Origin: Limnobaculum zhutongyuii
GTDB lineage: Bacteria > Pseudomonadota > Gammaproteobacteria > Enterobacterales > Enterobacteriaceae
Assembly (NCBI RefSeq): GCF_004295645.1
Contig: NZ_CP034752.1
Location: 2,604,001-2,668,000 of the forward strand
DNA: 64,000 nucleotides
Direction: 5' to 3'
A program made the translations under genes and the position numbers. Positions 17,186-25,347 of the stretch are shown here, in pieces (positions within the stretch are counted from its first letter, which is position 1; each line of letters starts with the position of its first letter). Under the pieces are notes generated by a model, which did not search any database, was not told where the DNA came from, and was given only the letters and a program-made list of their open reading frames with translations.

Positions 17186-17362
17186 AACATTTTGATAGTA
17201 TTAAGTTTATTAGAAATTTTAGATTTTAATATCAGACTATTGATTATCAACATCAATGAACGAGAAATATTATATTAATTTATTTGACCAATTTTAATAC
17301 ATAAATCGCCTGTCTCCGTCATTCAATTAATTAACTAAAAGACAGGCTTGGCTATATAAAAA

Positions 17363-17980
17363 TCATGCTGTTTGAATAAAAAAGAATCCTATATCATTAT
17401 TATCTTCAATTTTTTTCTTCAAAAACATATATCCTATTGAATCTGAAAGCCCCAAAATACCATTATTTTCAGAAGATAAATCAGATGAATATAACTGGCC
17501 AATAAATATATACTCTTTCATTAGCTTTTCATACCCAACTAACCCATTAGGAATATCATTAGATATAAAGGAAAAAGCAGGGAAATCGATATCTTCTAAA
17601 TTCCTTTGAGATAAAGTAAGTTTTTTTTCGCTTACCCTCACCCCACCTTCCTTATAACTATCTTTATTACCAATAGTTATCCTTGTATAACCTTTACATA
17701 TATAATTAAACTCTACATCATCACCAGTAAAAACTATATCATCTATAAAATATCGACTTTCATTGTATGTGGAAAAAATAGATACAGTATAATTTGGTGG
17801 TAGACCTAAAGAACTAATAAGTTTATTTAGCATATTTGTTTCAATTGAGAATAATAAAGTAAGTTCTTCTCCTAAAGGATTTTTGGGCCATGCCCCCTCT
17901 ATACAAGTCCCTCCCCCAAACTTGATACTACCTGTTTCATTATCCACATTAGTGGGTTTTAACTGATATACTTCTTTCAT
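17363..17980 (-). CDS. Candidate immunity protein for the displaced Rhs tip
   Basis: The 205-residue product has no signal or membrane segment. Landmarks are SIKFGGGTCIEGAWPKNPLG near the start and FIGQLYSSDL near the end. The ATG at 17980 overlaps the stop of the displaced Rhs tip as GTATGA and follows AGGAG ten bases upstream. This coupling and the position directly behind a toxin domain are the reasons to call it an immunity protein; I do not recognise the family. It is markedly AT-rich compared with the Rhs core, as is usual for exchanged tip cassettes. Confidence 0.6.
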   Translation of the reverse strand: MKEVYQLKPTNVDNETGSIKFGGGTCIEGAWPKNPLGEELTLLFSIETNMLNKLISSLGLPPNYTVSIFSTYNESRYFIDDIVFTGDDVEFNYICKGYTRITIGNKDSYKEGGVRVSEKKLTLSQRNLEDIDFPAFSFISNDIPNGLVGYEKLMKEYIFIGQLYSSDLSSENNGILGLSDSIGYMFLKKKIEDNNDIGFFFIQTA

Positions 17981-18912
17981 ACTTGTTCTTCTCCTTTCTC
18001 GCATCCCTTCAATTTATTATAGAAACTCTTAGCCGCTGTTCGAAGTTGAGAAATCTTAGATTCGGGAACTCCAGCTCGTCTCATCGCTTCTGTTGTTATA
18101 TCTAATTCATCATCAATTGTTGATGAAAAATCATTGCGCCCTAGTCCTCTTTCTTCTCTAACTTTTCCTTCATGATAATGAACGCCACCAACACCTCTTG
18201 AATCTTTTTCTGGTCCACGAGTGTGGTGATCAAGATCTAATGCTATAGCAGGATTTCCAGATAAACGGGTATCATTTGCTAACCCCTCTTGCCTCAAATA
18301 TTCATGTCTTATTAATTCATGTGATTGAAGGCCATCACCGACATGTTCTCCGCCATTCTGACTTCCATAAGTACCTACATCGAAAAGTGAAGCTAATCCT
18401 AAAGGATCTGCCCAACTGAATGTATTCAGCGCAAACTGATAAGGATTACTCCCCCCAGCCAACCCAATCGGATCCTGACTAACAAAAATGCCCGTACGAG
18501 GATCATAATAACGATGTCGGTTATAGTGCAACCCACTCTCTTCATCAAAATACTGTCCTAAAAATCGTAGCGGTTGTTTTACTTTTATTGCATCCAGTTG
18601 GTCTACCCGGCCAAACGCAGTGTAGTGCGCACTCCAGGCAATTTCACCCTCAGCATCGTATAACCGCAACGGCATCCCATTCGGATCGTTCTGATAAAAA
18701 TAGTAACCGGTCTCTTCCGGTGGAGCCAGACTGCCGATGCCCTGCTGTTTACACTGTAGCACCAGCGGTTCAAAGGTATTCAGATAATAGACAAAGAAAC
18801 GGCTATCCAGTTTGACATTCGCCCCTGTCGCCATTGGCGAGAAGCTGACTTCTGCCGCCAGCGCATCGCCATCCCAGATAAAATAGGTAATCTTCTCAAC
18901 CCGATCGCTCAT
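17977..18912 (-). CDS. Displaced Rhs C-terminal cassette with a distinct toxin tip
   Basis: The first 174 residues repeat the end of the Rhs core almost exactly (KITYFIWDGDALAAEVSF to DPLGL); DNA homology continues upstream to about 19003, where it stops. Beyond DPLGL come 138 residues unrelated to the tip of the full-length rhs, with HVGDGLQSHELIRHEYL, IALDLDHHTRGPEKDS and GGVHYHEGK. The spaced His and Asp residues could form a metal-dependent nuclease centre, but this is tentative. With no VgrG- or PAAR-linked N-terminus it cannot be delivered as it stands. It is a silent tip that could replace the current one by recombination. Confidence 0.75.
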   Translation of the reverse strand: MSDRVEKITYFIWDGDALAAEVSFSPMATGANVKLDSRFFVYYLNTFEPLVLQCKQQGIGSLAPPEETGYYFYQNDPNGMPLRLYDAEGEIAWSAHYTAFGRVDQLDAIKVKQPLRFLGQYFDEESGLHYNRHRYYDPRTGIFVSQDPIGLAGGSNPYQFALNTFSWADPLGLASLFDVGTYGSQNGGEHVGDGLQSHELIRHEYLRQEGLANDTRLSGNPAIALDLDHHTRGPEKDSRGVGGVHYHEGKVREERGLGRNDFSSTIDDELDITTEAMRRAGVPESKISQLRTAAKSFYNKLKGCEKGEEQV

Positions 18913-19075
18913 ATTGATGCAGGTTTTACGAATACGTCGCCTTAACGCATCATAATGATACTGATAGCGTTCACCCCGCTCTCCGGTACGATAAAAACGG
19001 AGAGACTACACTAGGATTTAGGAATTCATATACGACCTGTCTTTGTGGTTTACAATATTACTCAAAAAAAGATTG

Positions 19076-19186
19076 TTATTCGAAATTATTAACGATACCT
19101 ATAAACCAATTACTATTCATCTGTAGAAATACAATTTCTACATTACCAATTCTGTTAAAATTAAAACCTAAAAATCTAATCGGCCG
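19076..19186 (-). pseudogene. Residual coding scrap behind the Rhs immunity gene
   Basis: In the frame beginning right after the stop of the 126-residue immunity gene, about 36 codons stay open and read like a protein end (RPIRFLGFNFNRIGNVEIVF ... NWFIGIVNNFE, then stop). There is no start codon. It may be the 3' remnant of a lost immunity gene or a frameshifted tail of the preceding one. It could also be chance in AT-rich DNA. Confidence 0.25.
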
Positions 19187-19188
19187 AT

Positions 19189-19569
19189 TTACTCCTTTAT
19201 AAAATAAATTGGCATTTTTCTTCTTCGGTTTCCTTCAGGAACACCCAATGAATTACTTATAATAAAATCACCGAACTCTGAAGGATAAAAATCTCCTTTA
19301 GCCAAAAAATCCGTGATTTTATATATCGCATATTCTAATGTTTCTTCTGAAAACCAAAATGTAATCCTGTTATTTTTATAAAAAACATAATCCTCATCTG
19401 AAAATAAATTTATTTCCATCGTGCAAATTTGGTTTTTTATATTTTCTCTTATATTTTCAATAACAGGTACCCCAATAGTAGCCGTCTCCAGTTTTCTAAG
19501 TAAATAAAGTGAATTATCACTATTAAATAAAAAGTTAATACCATTATAATTTTTATAAAAACATATCAT
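19189..19569 (-). CDS. Candidate immunity protein of the full-length Rhs toxin
   Basis: The gene starts two bases after the rhs stop, with AGGA eight bases before the ATG at 19569; an in-frame TTG at 19575 would overlap rhs but is less likely. The product has 126 residues, is cytoplasmic and AT-rich in codon use (YKNYNGINFLFNSDN, FWFSEETLEYAIYKITDFLA). I recognise no family. Position directly behind the toxin tip is the only evidence for an immunity role. Confidence 0.6.
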   Translation of the reverse strand: MICFYKNYNGINFLFNSDNSLYLLRKLETATIGVPVIENIRENIKNQICTMEINLFSDEDYVFYKNNRITFWFSEETLEYAIYKITDFLAKGDFYPSEFGDFIISNSLGVPEGNRRRKMPIYFIKE

Positions 19570-19571
19570 TT

Positions 19572-22500
19572 TCAAGTTCCTATTGATAAAGGTACATGAA
19601 CATTCTTGGTTACTTTACAATTACCTGTTTCATTTCCTGATGAATCAACTTTTGGTTCTAATAACTCAAAATGTACGTGGGATTGCCCAGCTACTTTTGG
19701 CATCCCCATTCCGTGCCCACTACCATCAAAAGAATAGTCACTAGGAACAACACGAAACTGTCTTAATCCATCCTGACTTCTCCACGTCCCTTTATCAACT
19801 TTTACGTTATCTCTTCCTAAGAATTTATCTTTTTCAGTTTTTATCGATGAAGCATCAATGGTACGTCGCCATTCAGATAAATGTTCAGTTGAACCATTTG
19901 GTTTTGCATTACCACCTAATAGCCCTGTATTTCTTGGCCCTGATGTATAATCCAATCCTAATGGGTCATTCCATCCCAATATATTTACAGCAAACTGATA
20001 AGGATTAATCCCACCAACCAACCCAATCGGATCCTGACAAACAAAAATTCCCGTACGCGGATCATAATAACGATGTCGGTTGTAGTGTAAACCACTCTCT
20101 TCATCAAAATACTGCCCCTGAAGTCGTAGCGGTTGTTGAACCTTTATTTCATCCAGTCGATCGATCCGGCCAAACGCGGTGTAGTGCGCGCTCCAGGCAA
20201 TTTCACCCTCAGCATCGTATAACCGCAACGGCATACCGTTTGGATCGTTCTGATAAAAATAGTAACCGGTCTCTTCCGGTGGAGCCAGACTGCCGATGCC
20301 CTGCTGTTTGCACTGTAGCACCAGTGGTTCAAAGGTATTCAGGTAATAGACAAAGAAACGGCTATCCAGTTTGGCATTCACCCCTGTCGCCATCGGTGAG
20401 AAACTGACTTCTGCCGCCAGCGCATCGCCATCCCAGATAAAATAGGTAATCTTCTCAACCCGATCGCTCATATTGATGCAGGTTTTACGAATACGTCGCC
20501 TTAACGCATCATAATGATACTGATAGCGTTCACCCCGCTCTCCGGTACGATAGAATCCGCTCAGGCACTCATTTTCATCCCACTCCAGACGATCGCTTCG
20601 TTCGCCATCCTCACGCACAATCAGCTGGCCTGCCTGATTCAGGCGATATTGCATACCGTCGTTAAAGGTCAATTCACGCTGGCCTTCCGGATTCTCTTTT
20701 TCGACAAACCGATCGCCGTTCGCGTTATACACATAATCGTGGATCTCACCCATTGGATTGCTGTGTCGGGTAATTTGCCCTAATACGTCATAGAAGTAGC
20801 GGTCGGTTCCTCCTCGACTATCGCTGCGCATCACCAGATTGCCCGACACGTCATAGTGGTAATCAATGGAGTCACTGTGGACGCTGTCGCTACGGTGCAG
20901 GCTCTGGCGTTTTAGTTGCCCGGCTTTGGTGTATTCAAAGGTCGAGGTAACGGCTTCGCTCTGTTTCTGGCTGGTAAGTCGGCCAATTTCATCAAAACCA
21001 AACTCAATTGGCGCATGATCATCCACCTGCTGGCGGATAAGTTGCCCCAGCTCGTTATATTCAAAGCGTAGCGCTTGCTTAAACGCCGTTTCTTTTGACT
21101 GGCTGTGATGCCGTAACTGATGATGTTGCTCTGATAGCTGACCTGACAGGTTATACACATACTCAAGGCGCGCCGTCACATCCTGTTGTTGCTGATTCTC
21201 CAGAATTAACATGCCAATTTGATTATATTGACGCGTCACTTCGCAATGCTGGTTCTTCGCCAGAGTCAATTGACCCCGTTTGTTATAAGCGTAGGTTTCC
21301 GTCTTTTCCGGCTGCCCATGCGGAGCTTTACTGACAATCCGCCCCATTCGATCACAGGTAACCGCCAGTAACTGGCCTAACGGATTAAGGCTTTGGGTTA
21401 AATAGCCCGCCTCATCATAATGGTAAGTACGCGCTTTCCCCCAATAGTCCCGTTCTTCAATCAGGCGACCAACCGCATCACGGTTTAACTGCCAGCGTTC
21501 GCCACGCTGATTGGTGACGCCAATTAGCTGTTCTTCGGTATTGTAGTGATATTGCAGTGTATTACCGTCCGGCAACGTCTGCTGCGACAGTCGCCCCTGA
21601 CCAAAATAGGCAAACTTAGTCACTTTCTTACCGCGATCGCGGTACTCAATCAGGTTATCTTCATCATCGTAGCGGCAGCTAATAAATTCGCCGTCCTCTA
21701 GCTGACATGAGATCAAACGCCCTTTTTTATCATACTGATAGCGAGTTTCATCGCCATTAGCCAGCCGACGCTTTTGCAAATGACCAAAACGGTCAAACTG
21801 GAAATCAGTTGCCCGCCCGGCAATATCCTGAAGCTGGCGAATAAAACCTAATTCATCATATGCCAGCGTTGTCTGCTGCCGACCACTATGGACTTCAACC
21901 AGCTGTCCCAGCGCATCATAGCTATACCGACTTTCCTGACCCAGTGGGGTCTTCTGGCTAATCAGATTACCTTTCTCATTCCACTGCTGCTGCCAACGCT
22001 GATTTTCAGCATCAACAATCTCAATCGGCTTATTTCTCTCATCGTAGCGAATACTGATACCGCTTCCGTCAGGGTAACGGCGACTGACAATGTTTGCTCG
22101 CTGATCATATTCCCATTCGGTTTTGTTACCGCCCGGATCAATTTCCGATACTCCTCGTTGTTGACCGTCGTATTGATAGGATTTAACGCCTCCCAGCGGA
22201 TCGATTCGAACTAAAGGAAGTTGTCGTTCGTCATATTGCAGAATGGTGGTATGACCAAGAGAGTCGGTAATTAACGTCTCCTGACGCTCAGGATGGTAGA
22301 CAAACCGGTAATCAAACAAACCATGATCGCCCCAGGCACGGTGCACCCGAAGGACCTGATCTTCATGCAGAGTATAAGCATAGTAAAACGACAAACCATT
22401 GCGGTCGGTATGACGCACCATCTGGTGGTTATCAATATATTCAAAATCATATGACTGTTGATGAGCGTCCAGAACTGACACCATATCGCCGTGATTATCC

Positions 22501-23972
22501 TGTCGATACCCCGCCAGCAACACACCGGAATTATCCGCGGCACTTTCATATAGCACCAAATCGGTTAAGTATCGCCCTTCATGGTGACACACAATATGAC
22601 GTCCGGTATCCCCTTCAAGACAATATTCCACCAGCTGCTGAAGATGTTGCTGCTTATCCCGTTCAAAACGCCAGCCGTTGCCGTTCAGATCTTCCATTCG
22701 GCTAAACCAAAGGGATAACTGCTCATCATCGTCTAACTGCTCTACCCGGTGCAACCAGTCACCCGGTAGTGGAAAATAGTACTCAACCCCTTCTCTGGTT
22801 CTTAAAATCAGTTGATTGTTCAAACGATAGATGGCATGCCCTTGCTGCCAGTCTAGGCTGTGATGTTCCCAGCCTTCATAAGCAGGAAGCATCTCAAAAG
22901 CGGTTTTATGATCGGGAAACTGGGCTATCGCCCCTAAAACACCCTCAGTGACTACCAAAGCGAGATGAATATCCGCCGGTGTTAGCCAGATATGGCCAAT
23001 CGCGCCATCATAAGCCTGATGCCCCGAGTAATAACGATCCCAAATCAGTGGGAAGCGGCCATCTACTTCAAAATCATTTTGCTGAACAATCACTTCACCG
23101 GTAATCGAATTCACGGGTTCAGCATCAAAGATTTTACATTTAATAAAACCCGGTGGTAATTTTGAAAACAGTTTTTTTGCCAGCTTAGAACCGCGAAATG
23201 CTTTAAACAGCGCCAACGCTATTGCCAGAAAATTGAGCGTTGGCGGTCCGCCAACCAAAACCGGGCGGCCTACAGGAATGGGGAGCGTTACTGCCGTCGG
23301 TAATGAAAGTTCCTTTCTTTCCGTATGAGCACCATTCTTCTTGATTGGCAACATACCCACAAACCAGCAGCTTAACGAAGGAAGCGCCAGATAAGAAAAT
23401 GGATCTCCATTAACAATGACGGTTTTACTTCCCATAAAGGCTTCGGCATCACAGGAAGGTAGCTTTTGAGCGTAACCGGCCCCCAATGGGAAATGTAACC
23501 CTGGAATATGGCGTGAATTGGTTCCTACCGTAGCGCGCATCAGGTTATTGACTAATACGGGTCTATCAGAACCGCCCCCCTGCCCGACGCCAGCGCCCAA
23601 TGCATCTTTCACCGAGTTCACTGCACCAAGTGCAGATTTAACCATCGGATTGCCCTGTACGGCTTCACTGTTCCATATTTTTCCGCCGACCTGCCCTGCA
23701 GCTGACTTGAGATCCCCTTTTCTGATGGCATTGGCCAACGCCAGCGCCTCTTGTGCCTGCCCCACCTTTTCCATGATCTCCGCAGGAACATTCTCCTGAA
23801 CGAAATTCATCACCAGTGAACCCACAAAGGATTTAGCCCCATTGACCAACTCACGGAAATCCAGAACAACACCAACATGAGGATGAGGAATGGGAGCCGG
23901 CGCAGGAACGTTCACCATATGAACATCCACCCCGACAACAGGGGATAAGTGCGTTGATGCCAGAACACTCAT
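19572..23972 (-). CDS. Full-length Rhs toxin, T6SS-associated
   Basis: This 1466-residue polymorphic toxin should ride on the T6SS spike. The N-terminal 230 or so residues look PAAR-like but contain a helical insert. Near residue 280 a DUF6531-like start (IFDAEPVNSITGEVIVQQND) opens the shell, followed by many YD repeats (such as YSYDALGQLVEV and TRYQYDKKGRLI). The core closes with YNRHRYYDPRTGIFV, QDPIGL and DPLGL near 1340. The last 126 residues form the variable tip, with RQFRVVPSDY and GQSHVHFELLEP; I cannot assign its activity. The ATG overlaps the upstream TPR gene by four bases, and a candidate immunity gene follows. The core stays GC-richer than the tip, the usual mosaic. Confidence 0.93.
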   Translation of the reverse strand: MSVLASTHLSPVVGVDVHMVNVPAPAPIPHPHVGVVLDFRELVNGAKSFVGSLVMNFVQENVPAEIMEKVGQAQEALALANAIRKGDLKSAAGQVGGKIWNSEAVQGNPMVKSALGAVNSVKDALGAGVGQGGGSDRPVLVNNLMRATVGTNSRHIPGLHFPLGAGYAQKLPSCDAEAFMGSKTVIVNGDPFSYLALPSLSCWFVGMLPIKKNGAHTERKELSLPTAVTLPIPVGRPVLVGGPPTLNFLAIALALFKAFRGSKLAKKLFSKLPPGFIKCKIFDAEPVNSITGEVIVQQNDFEVDGRFPLIWDRYYSGHQAYDGAIGHIWLTPADIHLALVVTEGVLGAIAQFPDHKTAFEMLPAYEGWEHHSLDWQQGHAIYRLNNQLILRTREGVEYYFPLPGDWLHRVEQLDDDEQLSLWFSRMEDLNGNGWRFERDKQQHLQQLVEYCLEGDTGRHIVCHHEGRYLTDLVLYESAADNSGVLLAGYRQDNHGDMVSVLDAHQQSYDFEYIDNHQMVRHTDRNGLSFYYAYTLHEDQVLRVHRAWGDHGLFDYRFVYHPERQETLITDSLGHTTILQYDERQLPLVRIDPLGGVKSYQYDGQQRGVSEIDPGGNKTEWEYDQRANIVSRRYPDGSGISIRYDERNKPIEIVDAENQRWQQQWNEKGNLISQKTPLGQESRYSYDALGQLVEVHSGRQQTTLAYDELGFIRQLQDIAGRATDFQFDRFGHLQKRRLANGDETRYQYDKKGRLISCQLEDGEFISCRYDDEDNLIEYRDRGKKVTKFAYFGQGRLSQQTLPDGNTLQYHYNTEEQLIGVTNQRGERWQLNRDAVGRLIEERDYWGKARTYHYDEAGYLTQSLNPLGQLLAVTCDRMGRIVSKAPHGQPEKTETYAYNKRGQLTLAKNQHCEVTRQYNQIGMLILENQQQQDVTARLEYVYNLSGQLSEQHHQLRHHSQSKETAFKQALRFEYNELGQLIRQQVDDHAPIEFGFDEIGRLTSQKQSEAVTSTFEYTKAGQLKRQSLHRSDSVHSDSIDYHYDVSGNLVMRSDSRGGTDRYFYDVLGQITRHSNPMGEIHDYVYNANGDRFVEKENPEGQRELTFNDGMQYRLNQAGQLIVREDGERSDRLEWDENECLSGFYRTGERGERYQYHYDALRRRIRKTCINMSDRVEKITYFIWDGDALAAEVSFSPMATGVNAKLDSRFFVYYLNTFEPLVLQCKQQGIGSLAPPEETGYYFYQNDPNGMPLRLYDAEGEIAWSAHYTAFGRIDRLDEIKVQQPLRLQGQYFDEESGLHYNRHRYYDPRTGIFVCQDPIGLVGGINPYQFAVNILGWNDPLGLDYTSGPRNTGLLGGNAKPNGSTEHLSEWRRTIDASSIKTEKDKFLGRDNVKVDKGTWRSQDGLRQFRVVPSDYSFDGSGHGMGMPKVAGQSHVHFELLEPKVDSSGNETGNCKVTKNVHVPLSIGT

Positions 23973-25297
23973 ACTCTCTTCTCCTCTTCCTGAGATGATT
24001 TAAGCGGATCAAGACTGACAAACTGTTCCCAGTCATCCCCATATAATGAAGCGAATTTCTCGCGCATTTCTCCATAGCGCCAGTCAGTCAGACCAATATG
24101 CTTATAAAGCCAATGAGTTAAAATCGGTAACGAACTCTGTTTACGTAACTCTGGCTCCATATTGAGCCCGGCATCAACCCCTTCGAAAGCTGCACTAAAA
24201 GCATTAGCCGGGCTTTTGGCCTTATCCCAACACTCTGCCCGCATTCTGTCGGCTTCCACCGTCAAAATATAATCGGCATCCGCTAATGAAAATTCGGGTA
24301 TCCGATCGTAATAGCTGGCTGCCATGTCATACTCTTTATTCATGTAGTACACACTGCAAATACCAAAAAGAGCATTAACAATCAGTTTATTACCGGCGGG
24401 ATGCCCTTCTTCTTTTGCTTGCTCTGCCGATGCCAGTGCCTCACCATAAGCCTGCAAAGAGCGTGTTTTATCCTGCCATTTCAAATAAGCAGCACCGCCT
24501 ATCAGATGAACCACCACACTCTGATCAAACCATCTGGCATTATTAGTGATAGCTAGCGCCGCTTTAGACAGATTTTCCAAACGCTCGGGGTCGTTATTTT
24601 TTAATGTTTCCGTCAGCTCGACAAAAAGACGCCGGAATTTTCCGCTATCCCCACGTTCATTCGATTCTGCAATCATTTCTCTGGGAACGTTTTCACAATG
24701 GTACTGGCCATTTACCCGATAAACGGCCTGAGGATAGCTGTCGGATAATGTAGAAAAGAGATCGGTTTCCATGGTGTACACCACAAAACGAATGCGTTCA
24801 GATGCCCAGTCACCCGATAGCGTCTCGGTTAATAACTCATCTAACCAGGATTCTGTCTTGCTAAGGCTTTTCAAATTACCCGGAGAGAACACCCATAAAA
24901 AACCGGGAAAGATATCAGGATGGTGTTGCATAAGACTGTGAGCTATCTGCAACAAATATTGTGTCTCTGTCGTGCCACTTTCTTTTTCCGGCACCAGCCA
25001 GTCGGCGGTAATCCCCTGTGCTAAAGAGCCATCACGCCGCTGGTCATAAAAATTGATAATATTCTGCGCTATCAGGGCGGCATACTTACCGCCGGAAGTA
25101 AAATCATCCGTAAACTGCATGGTGCAGCACCCATTTTCCTGCTGAACTTGAAAATAGGTATTAAGCAGGTGAAAGTCATCCCCGTTAGCTTGCCAGTAAA
25201 ACAATTTTGCCTGTGGTTGTTCAGCAAATGCTAAAGCATCCTCATGTGCCAGCATAAAGCGGCGTTCCACCGGGTTTGAAGGCTGCCAATTATCCAT
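23969..25297 (-). CDS. TPR-containing protein between vgrG and rhs, probable effector adaptor
   Basis: The 442-residue protein has no signal or membrane span. The C-terminal half shows helical tandem repeats of TPR type (AYGEALASAEQAKEEGHPAG, FGICSVYYMNKEYDMAASYY). The N-terminal half is unassigned. It lies 50 bases after vgrG and overlaps the Rhs start by four bases (ATGA), so it is made with both. T6SS adaptors and chaperones (DUF4123, DUF1795, DUF2169 families) usually occupy this position, but this protein shows none of those families' motifs that I can see. A loading or folding role for this Rhs is inferred from position alone. Confidence 0.6.
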   Translation of the reverse strand: MDNWQPSNPVERRFMLAHEDALAFAEQPQAKLFYWQANGDDFHLLNTYFQVQQENGCCTMQFTDDFTSGGKYAALIAQNIINFYDQRRDGSLAQGITADWLVPEKESGTTETQYLLQIAHSLMQHHPDIFPGFLWVFSPGNLKSLSKTESWLDELLTETLSGDWASERIRFVVYTMETDLFSTLSDSYPQAVYRVNGQYHCENVPREMIAESNERGDSGKFRRLFVELTETLKNNDPERLENLSKAALAITNNARWFDQSVVVHLIGGAAYLKWQDKTRSLQAYGEALASAEQAKEEGHPAGNKLIVNALFGICSVYYMNKEYDMAASYYDRIPEFSLADADYILTVEADRMRAECWDKAKSPANAFSAAFEGVDAGLNMEPELRKQSSLPILTHWLYKHIGLTDWRYGEMREKFASLYGDDWEQFVSLDPLKSSQEEEKRV

Positions 25298-25347
25298 GAT
25301 TCAATTCCTTTTTATTTATTTCCATATGGCTGATGACCCTTCATCCG

